Below are positions 54,738 through 62,979 of a stretch of DNA of 64,000 nt, piece by piece (the first letter of the stretch is position 1; the number at the start of each line of letters is the position of its first letter). The notes beneath the pieces were generated by a model. It saw only the letters and a program-made list of their open reading frames with translations. It was not told the origin of the DNA and did not search any database. The translations under genes and the position numbers were made by a program. The DNA comes from Candidatus Obscuribacterales bacterium. Lineage in GTDB: Bacteria > Cyanobacteriota > Vampirovibrionia > Obscuribacterales > Obscuribacteraceae. Location of the stretch: contig JAHBVO010000001.1 in the NCBI GenBank assembly GCA_019637435.1, positions 186,001 to 250,000 of the forward strand. Reading direction: 5' to 3'.

Positions 54738-55691
54738 ATGGGAAGATCGTCTGAGTTGGTGCGCAATGCCGGGGACGGCAACCAGCAGCAGGAACCGAAG
54801 GAATCTGGTCACAATCCGTTCGGTGGATTGATTGACGGTGCCAAAAGCGTCTTCGGCAAAGTGAAAGATGAAGCGCAAAAGATCAACAAAGATGATGTCG
54901 GTAATGCAATCGGCAAAGCCGGGCGAGCGATAGGCGACGGCGCAGACAAGATTGGAGCTACCGGAATTGGCCAGCAAGCACGCGATCTCTCCGGGTCCGG
55001 TGAGCGTGTGATCAAGGGACAGGGCACCCAGGCTGATAAAGAGAAGCTTTTCAACGCCGGCGTCGAAGCTGGCAAACTCGCCGTCGGTGGAGGATCTTTA
55101 AATGTCGCCGACCAGGTACTGAAGCGTAGCGGTGGCGGTTCGCTAAGCGACGTTATCGGTGGACTGTTCGGAAAAGGGGCTAAGGAACTGACACGTCTTG
55201 ACACTGTCGGTTTCGTAAAGTCTGTTCGCGAAAACTGGGACGTGCTTGATTCTGACAAAGACGGATTCATCAGTCAGGAGAACATCAAGACCGCATCGCA
55301 GGATAAACTGTTTGCTCTCAAAAATGCTCACATGATGAGCGTGTTGGAGCAGATGTACGAGCCGCTCTCCAACTGCCAGAATGACGAATTTGGTTCTGAA
55401 GATAACGGCATCACCAAAGCGGATATTCGTGCTCTTGAGAAAGGAAAAATCGAGGGCACTGGTATGGGCTTCGAGGCAGCAGGCAAGGGCGCCTGGGACG
55501 CGAAGTACATTGCAGCTATTGCAGGAGGAAGTACCGCTTATCTGAATCACGCCGGTGGCGCCTCAAAAATGTTTTCACGCGGCGGTCTGGCTACCGCGGG
55601 CGTTCTAGCTGTTGGTGGCATATATGGTGCTATAGACTATTATGGTTCTCGCAAAGAGAACATCGAGAAAGTCATTGGCGAGCTGAAATAA
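54738..55691 (+). CDS. Protein with a degenerate EF-hand and hydrophobic C-terminus
   Basis: 317 residues of unknown function. The N-terminal half is Gly/Lys/Asp-rich with helices such as DGAKSVFGKVKDEAQ, IGKAGRAIGDGADKIG and KLFNAGVEAGKLAVGGG. One EF-hand-like loop lies at 171-182 (DSDKDGFISQEN). Ligands at positions 1, 3 and 5 and Gly at 6 are right, but position 12 is Asn, not Glu, so calcium binding may be weak. A second, poorer loop (EDNGITKAD) lies about 45 residues on. Two Gly/Ala hydrophobic stretches near the end could associate with a membrane. ATG 54738 has AGGTGGG 7 nt upstream; a GTG at 54726 overlaps that site and is rejected. Confidence 0.75.
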   Translation: MGRSSELVRNAGDGNQQQEPKESGHNPFGGLIDGAKSVFGKVKDEAQKINKDDVGNAIGKAGRAIGDGADKIGATGIGQQARDLSGSGERVIKGQGTQADKEKLFNAGVEAGKLAVGGGSLNVADQVLKRSGGGSLSDVIGGLFGKGAKELTRLDTVGFVKSVRENWDVLDSDKDGFISQENIKTASQDKLFALKNAHMMSVLEQMYEPLSNCQNDEFGSEDNGITKADIRALEKGKIEGTGMGFEAAGKGAWDAKYIAAIAGGSTAYLNHAGGASKMFSRGGLATAGVLAVGGIYGAIDYYGSRKENIEKVIGELK

Positions 55692-55732
55692 GTTGCGGAC
55701 CTGATGTTCCACGAACTTAAAACCAAGTTCTC

Positions 55733-55762
55733 TTCAAAGCGGTTGCGCGCGTGCTGTACAAT
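55733..55762 (+). promoter_or_regulatory. Candidate promoter of the superinfection-immunity-like membrane gene
   Basis: TTCAAA at 55733-55738 and TACAAT at 55757-55762 with an 18 bp spacer. The predicted start near 55769 fits a GTG start at 55790 and argues against the more upstream in-frame GTG 55751. Confidence 0.4.
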
Positions 55763-55789
55763 AGCCGGAGCCCTCTTTGGATAAGCCTC

Positions 55790-56581
55790 GTGGTAATTCG
55801 CAGACGAGCAGAAAAACCGAATACGCTTAGACCGCTCCGCAATGCCTTCGAAGTTTTGTTCGACGACATCCGCGACAACGGGCTGGCGCTGCTCCGACTC
55901 CTCGGGATCGTATACCTTGTGCTTCTGTTAATCGCGGTGCCTCTGACTGCAGCTGCTCTTATTCCGATAAACAGCAACTCGACATTCGCATCAAATGTCG
56001 CTTTTATTTTCGACAAGCTGATTGAGTTTCTAAAAGGGAGCAATTACGTCATTCCAGGAGCGGGTGACTATTTGCTTGCCTCCGTAGCGCTTCTTTATCA
56101 TCGAAGCCTTCGAGCACCAATTGCGTTTTTGCTTGGCGCAGGACTGATGTTTCTTCTGACGAATTATGGATTGCAGCCGGTCGCGGATTACGTGAAGAGT
56201 GCAGGTTCTCAATCCAAGTTCGCGCTTGAATATGCTTACACAGCCTTTCTCCTGGGCATCGCTGTGAGCTCGATCTTCTTGCCGACTATAGTGGCGTCGA
56301 AGTTGAAACGAGCCACATGGGTGAGATACTTTCTCGTAAATGGCTTGATAGGCTGGTTCCCGCCGTTTTGGGTTTTACTTCTATTTCTAGCATTTAAGCC
56401 TCCCAAGGCCAAAGGAGAGTCGTCCGCCAAGGACAAAACGGTCGATATCTCTTCTACGAAAATTGAAACGCCGGCTCAACAAAGTGATAAAGCCGAATAC
56501 AGTAAGGAACGCGAACAAAGCAAACCTGCGCCCCCTCAAAATAAGCAGCGCAAGAAGAAAAAGGGATTTCGCAAGAAGTAA
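55790..56581 (+). CDS. Membrane protein with a superinfection-immunity-like C-terminal pair of helices
   Basis: 263 residues with four or five hydrophobic segments: a long one at about 35-60, one near 110-130, and a closing pair. The closing pair reads IFLPTIVASKLKR, then YFLVNGLIGWFPPFWVLLL. This resembles the 'superinfection immunity protein' family (related to T4 Imm), whose pattern is P-IA-R-loop-N-GWT-GW. The tail of about 50 residues is very basic and Pro/Gln-rich (NKQRKKKKGFRKK). Function unknown: the motif occurs in many bacterial membrane proteins and does not by itself mean phage exclusion. The start is uncertain; GTG 55790 is favoured by the promoter position. It ends 3 bp before the convergent VOC gene. 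Confidence 0.65.
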   Translation: MVIRRRAEKPNTLRPLRNAFEVLFDDIRDNGLALLRLLGIVYLVLLLIAVPLTAAALIPINSNSTFASNVAFIFDKLIEFLKGSNYVIPGAGDYLLASVALLYHRSLRAPIAFLLGAGLMFLLTNYGLQPVADYVKSAGSQSKFALEYAYTAFLLGIAVSSIFLPTIVASKLKRATWVRYFLVNGLIGWFPPFWVLLLFLAFKPPKAKGESSAKDKTVDISSTKIETPAQQSDKAEYSKEREQSKPAPPQNKQRKKKKGFRKK

Positions 56582-56583
56582 GT

Positions 56584-56973
56584 TTATTCGCCCTTCTTGA
56601 AGGTAGCGATGTACCAACAATTGCCGAAGGGATCTTTTACGGCAGAGCTGCGCTCGCCGTAGTCCATTTCCTGCGGTTCGAGAAGGACAGTTGCTCCGGC
56701 TTCGACAGCGCGAGCATGGGTTGTGTCGACATCCGGGACGTAGATGTGTACTGCGGCTGGGGTCGGTGGCCACTCTTCCGAAGCTTCGGACAGCTCAATT
56801 GGAGCACCACCGGCGATCCTCACAGCTCCATGCTTAAGCGTGCCATCAGGCAATTCGACTTTGCGAATTGCCTGGGCATCGAATACGGTTACGAGAAATT
56901 GCAGCAAACCGTGCGCATTGACAACTGTCAGATATGGCGTAACTTCCGTGTAGCCATCAGGGATATAACTCAT
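56584..56973 (-). CDS. VOC (glyoxalase/PhnB-like) family protein
   Basis: 129 residues of the vicinal-oxygen-chelate fold, PhnB-like subgroup: YIPDGYTEVTPYLTV at the start, LPDGTLKHGAVRI, VHIYVPDVDTTHARAVEAGA, MDYGERSSAVKDPFGNCWYIAT at the end. Such proteins act as metal-dependent lyases or dioxygenases, or bind small ligands; the substrate cannot be inferred. One typical metal His is present in the LKHG strand, while the other positions are less clear. It follows a secreted-protein gene by 3 bp and is probably cotranscribed with it. Confidence 0.9.
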   Translation of the reverse strand: MSYIPDGYTEVTPYLTVVNAHGLLQFLVTVFDAQAIRKVELPDGTLKHGAVRIAGGAPIELSEASEEWPPTPAAVHIYVPDVDTTHARAVEAGATVLLEPQEMDYGERSSAVKDPFGNCWYIATFKKGE

Positions 56974-56976
56974 GGT

Positions 56977-57441
56977 TTAATGAACTTTCTTGCCGTTTTT
57001 CCAATTGTAGTTAACGACTTTCCAACCGGCTTTCCGTTTCACAGGCTTCTTGCTGCTGACAGTCGTGCTCTTCATAGAAACTGTTCGTCCCGGTGTAGTT
57101 GCAGTAGTGGTCTTTACCTGCGTGCCGGTTTCTTGAACAGTTTTGGCTCGGATACCACCGACTCCGCCTGACTGGGACGTGGAAGATGTCTCTTGCGGAC
57201 CGCCGGTCTGTGATTCGTTTTGAGTGGCTGAGTGCGACGATGAGGCGCTGCCCCATGGACCTCCGGAACGAGTGGTCGAGTCTGTATCTGCGTTCGAGCT
57301 ATTCTGCGTTGTCGCCTGGCTAGCAGCCATCCCACCCGCCATGGAGTCGGCAGAGACTTGCGGAACCGCGAACATACTTGCTACAACAGCTGCAATAGCT
57401 AATCTCGATGTGATTTTGCCATAGTCTTTCAACGTGCTCAT
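56977..57441 (-). CDS. Small secreted Ser/Thr/Gly-rich protein
   Basis: 154 residues. A clear signal peptide (LKDYGKITSR, then IAAVVASMFAVPQVSA) is followed by about 80 residues of Ser, Thr, Gln and Gly (SQATTQNSSNADTDSTT, GGPWGSASSSHSATQN) and a basic end (SSKKPVKRKAGWKVVNYNWK). No domain recognised; probably an unstructured exported or wall-associated protein. ATG 57441 has AGAGGT 6 nt upstream, whereas ATG 57447 abuts that site, so the shorter form is preferred. Confidence 0.7.
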   Translation of the reverse strand: MSTLKDYGKITSRLAIAAVVASMFAVPQVSADSMAGGMAASQATTQNSSNADTDSTTRSGGPWGSASSSHSATQNESQTGGPQETSSTSQSGGVGGIRAKTVQETGTQVKTTTATTPGRTVSMKSTTVSSKKPVKRKAGWKVVNYNWKNGKKVH

Positions 57442-57717
57442 GTTCATACCTCTTTAGTGGATAACCGAGTGCCGATGTCTTTAAGAAGGTACTCGGGCGG
57501 TTTGATGCCGCTGCGTAACCAATTCATAGCCCAAACTTTCAAGCGCGATGCTTAAACTGGTTTCAAACAGGTCTCGTTACATCGCCGGGACTTTCAGATG
57601 CTAAGAATCTATTAGCGCAGAGCGTTGGTCACCACGCCCCGTTAACGCAGCAGTCAATGCAAAAACTGCACATAGCGGACCGCAACGAACATGCGCACCG
57701 ATTATAAGGAATGAACT

Positions 57718-57879
57718 ATGAGCGCTCGATCTATATCAATGTTGATGCTAGTAACCGCAGTAGTTTCAGGAGTGGTTTGGTTGGACGTCCAGTACTTCGC
57801 CGCTGATCCATCTCTTGAATCCCGTCATGATGCAGGATTAGCTCAGATGGCGGCACGACAAGACGGTATTCTTCGTTAG
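57718..57879 (+). CDS. 53-residue small secreted or membrane peptide
   Basis: Short gene. An ATG at 57718 is preceded by AAGGA at 57706-57710 with 7 nt spacing, and the frame closes with TAG at 57877-57879. The product begins MSARSISMLMLVTAVVSGVV, giving a hydrophobic helix at about 6-28 that could be a signal peptide (possible cut at YFAA), followed by a short hydrophilic tail DPSLESRHDAGLAQ. It fills the gap between a leftward secreted protein and a rightward LRR protein. No family recognised. The strong ribosome site and the signal-like start support it; the small size is the main doubt. Confidence 0.55.
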   Translation: MSARSISMLMLVTAVVSGVVWLDVQYFAADPSLESRHDAGLAQMAARQDGILR

Positions 57880-57997
57880 AATTGAGACTGCCTGCGCAGT
57901 CTGAGAAAATTAGCGATTAGATCGCCCGAAATCCATATCAGGCTTCATATTTCGGAATCGATTTTCCGGTTTTCGTTTCGTATTTAAACAGAGTGGC

Positions 57998-59032
57998 ATG
58001 TACCTAGTAGAAGATTCTGGGGACCTGCTTATTAGCGCTGAGAAACCGTTCCGAATCAAAAACGACATGTGGCTCCTGCTGGGAGTCACTGTATTGCTAC
58101 TCGGGGCTATGATTTTCACTGTTCTTCGGCTGGTCCAACAGTCTGAAGAGCATGTGGATTCCGTCAAAAGCATCAAGATTAAAGTTGACAGGGCTAACCT
58201 GCGCCCCGATGAGGGTGAGGGCGATATCGCGCTCAAGAAAATTATAGATGAAGATCCATATCGAACTGAATTACAGTTTCAACACTGGGATCTGACGAAA
58301 GACAATATGAAAACAATTGGGAAACTCGAGACGTTGACCCAATTAAGTTTGTCTGATTGCACATTTAAGGATTCGTGGCTTCGATATATCACTCATTTGC
58401 CGTTAACGTCGCTAGACCTGGCGGGTACTGTAGTGACCGACGACGGTCTGAAGTACGTTGCGAAGATAAAAACGCTCACGAAACTTGAGATTTATGATAC
58501 CGGGGTTAGTGGCAGGGCGTTCGAGATCTTGAAACCATTAAGTTCCAGTCTGACTCATTTGTCTATCAATGCATCTTCGCTTAGCGATGCTGATCTCGAG
58601 CAACTTGCTAACTTTTCGAATCTGACCCACCTTAATATGAAGGGGACATCCATCTCAGAGAGCGGCTTCGAGTCAATTGCGAAGCTGCCGAACTTAGAGG
58701 AGATTGACTTTGGAAGAACAAAAATCACCAAAACAGGTTTAGAGAAACTGTCTGCCTTGCCTCGCTTAAACGAACTTCGCTTGAAGGGATGTTCCGTGGA
58801 TGATGAGATGGCATCGGCGCTGTTGAAGTTTCCCGGTCTCAGGCGAATCGAGCTGAATGACAATAACGTTTCGGACAAAACTCTTGATGGTCTGTCGAAA
58901 ATGGAGAGTCTTCAAAGTCTGGGAGTCCGAGATAATCAAATGATTTCCGACGCTGGCGTGGCCCGATTTCGAAAGGCAAAACCTGGCTGTTCTTTGATTA
59001 GCGGTACAAAAGACAGACGCGATGCGCTGTGA
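57998..59032 (+). CDS. Membrane-anchored leucine-rich-repeat protein
   Basis: 344 residues. The N-terminus (1-23) is followed by one membrane segment at 24-46 and then an exported domain. From about 110 to 330 it is built of leucine-rich repeats of 22-25 residues resembling the cysteine-free bacterial type: LTQLSLSDCTFKDSWL, LTSLDLAGTVVTDDGLKYV, LTHLNMKGTSISESGFESI, LEEIDFGRTKITKTGLEKL, LNELRLKGCSVDDEMA, LRRIELNDNNVSDKTLDGL. LRR solenoids bind proteins, so an envelope adaptor or receptor is likely, but no effector domain is attached. The 18-residue end is polar. Confidence 0.82.
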   Translation: MYLVEDSGDLLISAEKPFRIKNDMWLLLGVTVLLLGAMIFTVLRLVQQSEEHVDSVKSIKIKVDRANLRPDEGEGDIALKKIIDEDPYRTELQFQHWDLTKDNMKTIGKLETLTQLSLSDCTFKDSWLRYITHLPLTSLDLAGTVVTDDGLKYVAKIKTLTKLEIYDTGVSGRAFEILKPLSSSLTHLSINASSLSDADLEQLANFSNLTHLNMKGTSISESGFESIAKLPNLEEIDFGRTKITKTGLEKLSALPRLNELRLKGCSVDDEMASALLKFPGLRRIELNDNNVSDKTLDGLSKMESLQSLGVRDNQMISDAGVARFRKAKPGCSLISGTKDRRDAL

Positions 59033-59118
59033 GGTTTCACAAACACCTTACACCGCGTTTCCCTCCTAATTACAGTCGACGCCTAATATAGATTAAGAGG
59101 GTAGATTGGGTTTTGCCT

Positions 59119-59811
59119 ATGATGTTCTTGCTTCTAGCCACCGGACTTCTCGCTGCTGCAGTTGCAGTTTGCTTTGCGAGTAAGTTCCTGCCGACCTATT
59201 TGCTTAAGCTTGGATCTACCAGATTCTGGAAGCTTTCTGTGCTCTCCGTTCTCCTGCTGTTTTTGGTCGGATTGATTTGGGGTACACCGCTGAGCGGCGA
59301 AAAACGTGTGACACCGAATGTGGTTGCATCCGTCAATGCTGCTAGAAGCGAACTCGCAGATGACTCACGAGTGGAAGACGTGTCTGCCCAGCTACCCACG
59401 AAGAACGTTTTGGAGCGCGAACCTGTCGATTGCTCCTGGCACGGTGAAACGATCGATTTGGATGGTGCCACTCGCGGTGAACCTTCTGCAGCCGAAATCG
59501 ATGATACCGTTGTCGTGATGGATCATGATTTGCTTACCGATCCACGTAACTCCAAGAAACTTGTTAATCTCGGTTGGGCTTTGATTCGGCTCGGTGATAC
59601 TGATGCCGCCTTTGAATATTTTGATCGCGCACTAAAAGCTAATCCCAGTTCTACTGTTTATGCTGAACGAGCATGGGCGTTTGCGTATCTCGGGAAAAGT
59701 TCAGAAGCTCTCAGAGAAGCAAGGCGTGCACTGCGGGCAAAGCCTACTAACAGGCTCGCTTTAGCGTGCGTAAACTACATCGGTAGAGAAAAACATTCGC
59801 GCAAAATGTAG
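59119..59811 (+). CDS. Membrane protein with TPR domain
   Basis: 230 residues. Two hydrophobic segments at about 2-20 and 37-56 are followed by a linker of about 80 residues and, at 150-220, two tetratricopeptide repeats: LVNLGWALIRLGDTDAAFEYFDRALKANP and AERAWAFAYLGKSSEALREARRALRAKP (each quoted with its signature W-L-G-A-P positions). TPRs mediate protein contacts. It follows the LRR gene by 86 bp on the same strand, so both may belong to one envelope unit. In-frame starts are TTG 59113 and ATG 59119; neither has a strong ribosome site. Confidence 0.75.
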   Translation: MMFLLLATGLLAAAVAVCFASKFLPTYLLKLGSTRFWKLSVLSVLLLFLVGLIWGTPLSGEKRVTPNVVASVNAARSELADDSRVEDVSAQLPTKNVLEREPVDCSWHGETIDLDGATRGEPSAAEIDDTVVVMDHDLLTDPRNSKKLVNLGWALIRLGDTDAAFEYFDRALKANPSSTVYAERAWAFAYLGKSSEALREARRALRAKPTNRLALACVNYIGREKHSRKM

Positions 59812-59885
59812 TAGCGCGAATGCTTCAGTCGAGTTTGTTGAAAGACGATGTCTTGATGGCGATTCGAGACTTTCCATGGTTGCAG

Positions 59886-62312
59886 CTAGTCCAGATAAGC
59901 GCTTGTTCCGGAGGTGCTGCAATAAATTGTTGCCGGCTGGGAAAATTCGCCAACGGGTTCTCCATTTAAGTCGTACGCATGGACGCGTAGTTCATAAAAC
60001 CCTTCTTTCTGAAACCATGTTTTTGAAAGGCGCATGCTGCCCTGGTTTTGCAGCGTCTGTTTGTGAGCAATAATCTTTTCGACAGGAATCATTTCTGAAC
60101 CACCAAAGAAAAAATTAGGTTTGGTAACTTCCAAAACAACTTTCGACGCCCGCGCAATTGCGTTGGCGTTCCAGCTGATGTCAACGGAATCTGGCTTTAC
60201 GACGTGCTCCCCGGTAGTGCGCGCCGGCGTAGAAATTTCGAGACTGGGCATCAACAGATCAGCTGATACCAATTCTGGATTTTCGAGAGCGTCTAAGGTT
60301 AGCGTTCCTAAGCGGATTCGCAGCGCATTAACCGCCGGGCTTGAATACCAGCGCCAATTATCGGAAAGACCGATGACAACAGGGGTTTTGCCAGGTGGCG
60401 GAAGTAAGCGAATCATACCTCGTGAACGATTCTGCGTCTCCTCATTCCACCATAACGTAATCGGCGCGAATTTGTTTTTCGATGATCTGGAGTTTAGTGT
60501 GAATGTCAAATAGTCAAAGTTCAATGGATTCAGTTTCAAATTTGCATAATAACCAGGTTCAACGCTTTCATAAGATTCCAACCCGAGCCTGTTTCCATCG
60601 CTTTCACCGGACTGGGATAGCGGAATCGGTTCTAGTTTCTGTATTTCGCTGTTCCAGGCATAAACAGTTTTGACAGTGCCGTGTCGCAACAGTTTCTTTA
60701 GCCTGCTCGAATCAATAAGGTCTCCCGGTCCGATCAAAAACGGTTTGAAGGAGACGACTTGCTCAATGACCTTTCTCTGGCAGAATGGCGGTGACAGCAA
60801 GTGATGGAGAGTCGAGCCATTTAGAATTACCATGGCGCCGTTGTAGTCGTCGGGTATTCCGAGCACCATTATTTTTTCGTCTTTAGCAAGTCCAGCCGTT
60901 AGGTCGGAGCATTGAAGTCTAACTTGATTTACGATATCACCTGCGGTGCGCCATGCTTGATTCGAAATCGCGGTCGCGCAAAGCAACAGTGCTACCATTC
61001 CGCTGAGGAAGATCGACGCTGTGGTTTGAACGGCCTTCCACCAGCCTGCCCTATCCGCTGACGTCTGCCACGACGCCATCGGTGCGAACGTCCAGCAAGG
61101 CAGCCATGCCGAAAGCGGCATGGTCAGAAAAAATAGCAGCCGGCTGTTATGTCGCGCCGGGTCGAGACCCCATACTGTTGAGAGTGGAATGACAAGCGTG
61201 AGTGTCCAGAGCGAAAGAAATGCCGCCAGCCTCCAATGAATTCTTCTGCTGAGCAGTGCTTGAATTACGCAAACAAAACTGCCGAGTATGAGTTGAACTA
61301 GGAGCGCGATTTCATAGACCCCAAGCGGTTTTAGCATTGTGTGATTGAATGGAAAGATTATTCGTAACCAGACTTGTGGATCAAACCAGAGCAGCGATGC
61401 GTATTTTGCTTTCACCAGTCCAAAACTGCCTGTGTAGCCGCCGAACATTGAGCCGAACATGAGCAAACGCAAGACAAGGTACAAGAGGGCAATAAGGAGA
61501 AACGGAAGTGAAATCTTCAATGCGAAACCAACGGTTGCGAACCGTTGGGCACGTTTGCCTCCGAGGACGTTTGTAGAACTTGAATTCGAGAGACTTTGCG
61601 ATTTGCCATTCGACGAGTCCAATGAAGATGGGCGCAATGATGCCAGAGCGAAAATCACAAACGGAAGTCCGATAGCAATTTCTTTTGCTCCCAGGGCGAG
61701 TATGAATGTCAGGCATGGCAGCGCCAAATGTTTCAAACCGTGCCTTTGATTGTTTAAACCATCAAGCACCATATTTAGTGTCGTTAGATAGAACAAGGCT
61801 GCGAGAACATCAGCTCGGCCCGACAACCAGGTCACTGCTTCGCAATGCAACGGGTTGACGGCGAACATCGCTGCCGTCGCGAAAGCGGATGCCCTGACTG
61901 TGAGTGGGTCGCGTGTAACGAACGTGGCGATCAGGCGTTTCATAAATCCAAACAGCAGCACCACATCGGCTACGTATAGCAATGTGCTTGTAATGTGGTA
62001 AATAAGCGGATTTGTCTTACCCAGCAGATAGTCGCACCAGAAAGTCAGACCGAGGAGCGGCCTGTAAAATTCGAAACTGGGAATTTGAATATAATTGCCG
62101 ATGAAGTTGCGCCACAAGAGCTCTGTGTCGCCGTTAAAGACTCGGTATGCGTAGTGGACCTGCCAGAGATCGTCTGCTGTAAAAAAGAATGTAAGTGTAG
62201 AGCCGTAACCGATTAGAACGAGAACGATGAGCGTCGCTAGAAGCCACGCATCAGTTTTTCCACCATAGATGTTTTCAATGTTTCGGTCTGCCGGCGCAGA
62301 ACTCTCTGTCAT
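59886..62312 (-). CDS. Large GT-C-type integral membrane glycosyltransferase candidate
   Basis: 808 residues. About ten or eleven membrane helices fill the first 480 residues. The first extracytoplasmic loop carries an acidic pair, Asp47-Asp48, in FFTADDLWQVHYAY, as expected for the catalytic acid of GT-C enzymes. A later loop has NPLHCEAVTWLSGRADVLAAL, reminiscent of the TMTC/mannosyltransferase-type motif HP-HTEAV-WISGR. Enzymes of this class transfer sugars from polyprenyl phosphates to proteins or glycans outside the membrane. The C-terminal 320 residues form a soluble, beta-rich, extracytoplasmic part. Donor and acceptor unknown; the exported Ser/Thr-rich giants would be plausible acceptors (inference only). 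Divergent from the next gene. Confidence 0.75.
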   Translation of the reverse strand: MTESSAPADRNIENIYGGKTDAWLLATLIVLVLIGYGSTLTFFFTADDLWQVHYAYRVFNGDTELLWRNFIGNYIQIPSFEFYRPLLGLTFWCDYLLGKTNPLIYHITSTLLYVADVVLLFGFMKRLIATFVTRDPLTVRASAFATAAMFAVNPLHCEAVTWLSGRADVLAALFYLTTLNMVLDGLNNQRHGLKHLALPCLTFILALGAKEIAIGLPFVIFALASLRPSSLDSSNGKSQSLSNSSSTNVLGGKRAQRFATVGFALKISLPFLLIALLYLVLRLLMFGSMFGGYTGSFGLVKAKYASLLWFDPQVWLRIIFPFNHTMLKPLGVYEIALLVQLILGSFVCVIQALLSRRIHWRLAAFLSLWTLTLVIPLSTVWGLDPARHNSRLLFFLTMPLSAWLPCWTFAPMASWQTSADRAGWWKAVQTTASIFLSGMVALLLCATAISNQAWRTAGDIVNQVRLQCSDLTAGLAKDEKIMVLGIPDDYNGAMVILNGSTLHHLLSPPFCQRKVIEQVVSFKPFLIGPGDLIDSSRLKKLLRHGTVKTVYAWNSEIQKLEPIPLSQSGESDGNRLGLESYESVEPGYYANLKLNPLNFDYLTFTLNSRSSKNKFAPITLWWNEETQNRSRGMIRLLPPPGKTPVVIGLSDNWRWYSSPAVNALRIRLGTLTLDALENPELVSADLLMPSLEISTPARTTGEHVVKPDSVDISWNANAIARASKVVLEVTKPNFFFGGSEMIPVEKIIAHKQTLQNQGSMRLSKTWFQKEGFYELRVHAYDLNGEPVGEFSQPATIYCSTSGTSAYLD

Positions 62313-62385
62313 TGCAAAAGCTCAAGTCAATTCACGGGCTCAGTTTAAACCTTGGCAGTGGATTTGGTACATCCGACTCAATTCC

Positions 62386-62444
62386 AACTGTTCAATTCAA
62401 CAGTTCTATTCATTGCGCAATGAATTACATTGGTTTCACAAACC
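62386..62444. promoter_or_regulatory. Three consecutive dyad elements in a divergent intergenic region
   Basis: AACTGTT...AACAGTT (62386-62405, 7 bp arms around CAATTC), a perfect 18 bp palindrome ATTCATTGCGCAATGAAT (62408-62425), and GGTTTCACAAACC (62432-62444). They occupy 59 of the 163 bp between the membrane glycosyltransferase and the small hydrophobic protein. Perfect dyads of this size usually bind dimeric regulators. In RNA they would also fold as hairpins. Confidence 0.6.
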
Positions 62445-62475
62445 GAGCCGAACACCTGAGATTGAGGATAGAAAC

Positions 62476-62850
62476 ATGGGATATGAGAATTTCAGTCAGA
62501 ATGCCAAATCTGAGGCGAATCAGAATTCTCTGGATTTCACTGATATTTTTGATGCCATGGGCAAACTGCCTGACGACGTGAGGCGGAATGGACCTGATTT
62601 AGCCAAGTCTGCTCTGGAGTATGCGAAGGAGCATCCTGTCGAAGCCGGTGCTCTGGTGGTTGGTGGTGCGGTGACAGCGATAGGCATCGCTGAATTTTCC
62701 GGGGTTTTGATGGCGACCGGGCTTATGTGTGAGCTTGGAACCGTTGGTTATCTCGGAGTTCAAGCAATCAAGCAAAATTTCGGCTCCGAATCAAATTCTC
62801 ACGGCGTGCCAACCGTGATCTTTGATAGAAAAGCAGCGCAATCAAAATAG
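62476..62850 (+). CDS. Small hydrophobic protein, function unknown
   Basis: 124 residues. The N-terminus is polar (MGYENFSQNAKSEANQNS), then an amphipathic region FTDIFDAMGKLPDDVRRN with AKEHPVEAGALVV, then a Gly/Ala-rich membrane region of about 45 residues (GGAVTAIGIAEFSGVLMATG and GTVGYLGVQAI) and a polar tail. No family recognised; AKEHPVEAG followed by a hydrophobic hairpin recalls small membrane-inserting proteins. ATG 62476 is chosen because GAGGAT at 62464-62469 gives ideal spacing. The frame is open back to 62269, but that part runs through the dyads and the divergent gene's start. Dyads lie upstream and two hairpins downstream. Confidence 0.72.
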   Translation: MGYENFSQNAKSEANQNSLDFTDIFDAMGKLPDDVRRNGPDLAKSALEYAKEHPVEAGALVVGGAVTAIGIAEFSGVLMATGLMCELGTVGYLGVQAIKQNFGSESNSHGVPTVIFDRKAAQSK

Positions 62851-62883
62851 ACGAATTTTAAACAGAACCAACGGTGTGAGTGG

Positions 62884-62946
62884 TTCTCGGCTGCGCAAGC
62901 CGAGAAGGGAAACAAATATCCAAGTCGCCAAGACTTGGATATTTGT
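62884..62946. repeat. Two adjacent perfect inverted repeats
   Basis: TTCTCGGCT (62884-62892) pairs with AGCCGAGAA (62898-62906), 9 bp with a 5 nt loop. A second stem of 15 perfect base pairs, 62912-62926 with 62932-62946, has the loop GCCAA. They begin 34 nt after a stop codon. Neither is followed by a T-run, so a classic intrinsic terminator is not certain; a small RNA, a REP-like element or a terminator acting with other factors is possible. Confidence 0.65.
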
Positions 62947-62979
62947 CATTTGATAAACTGTGTTCATTCCATCTCATGT

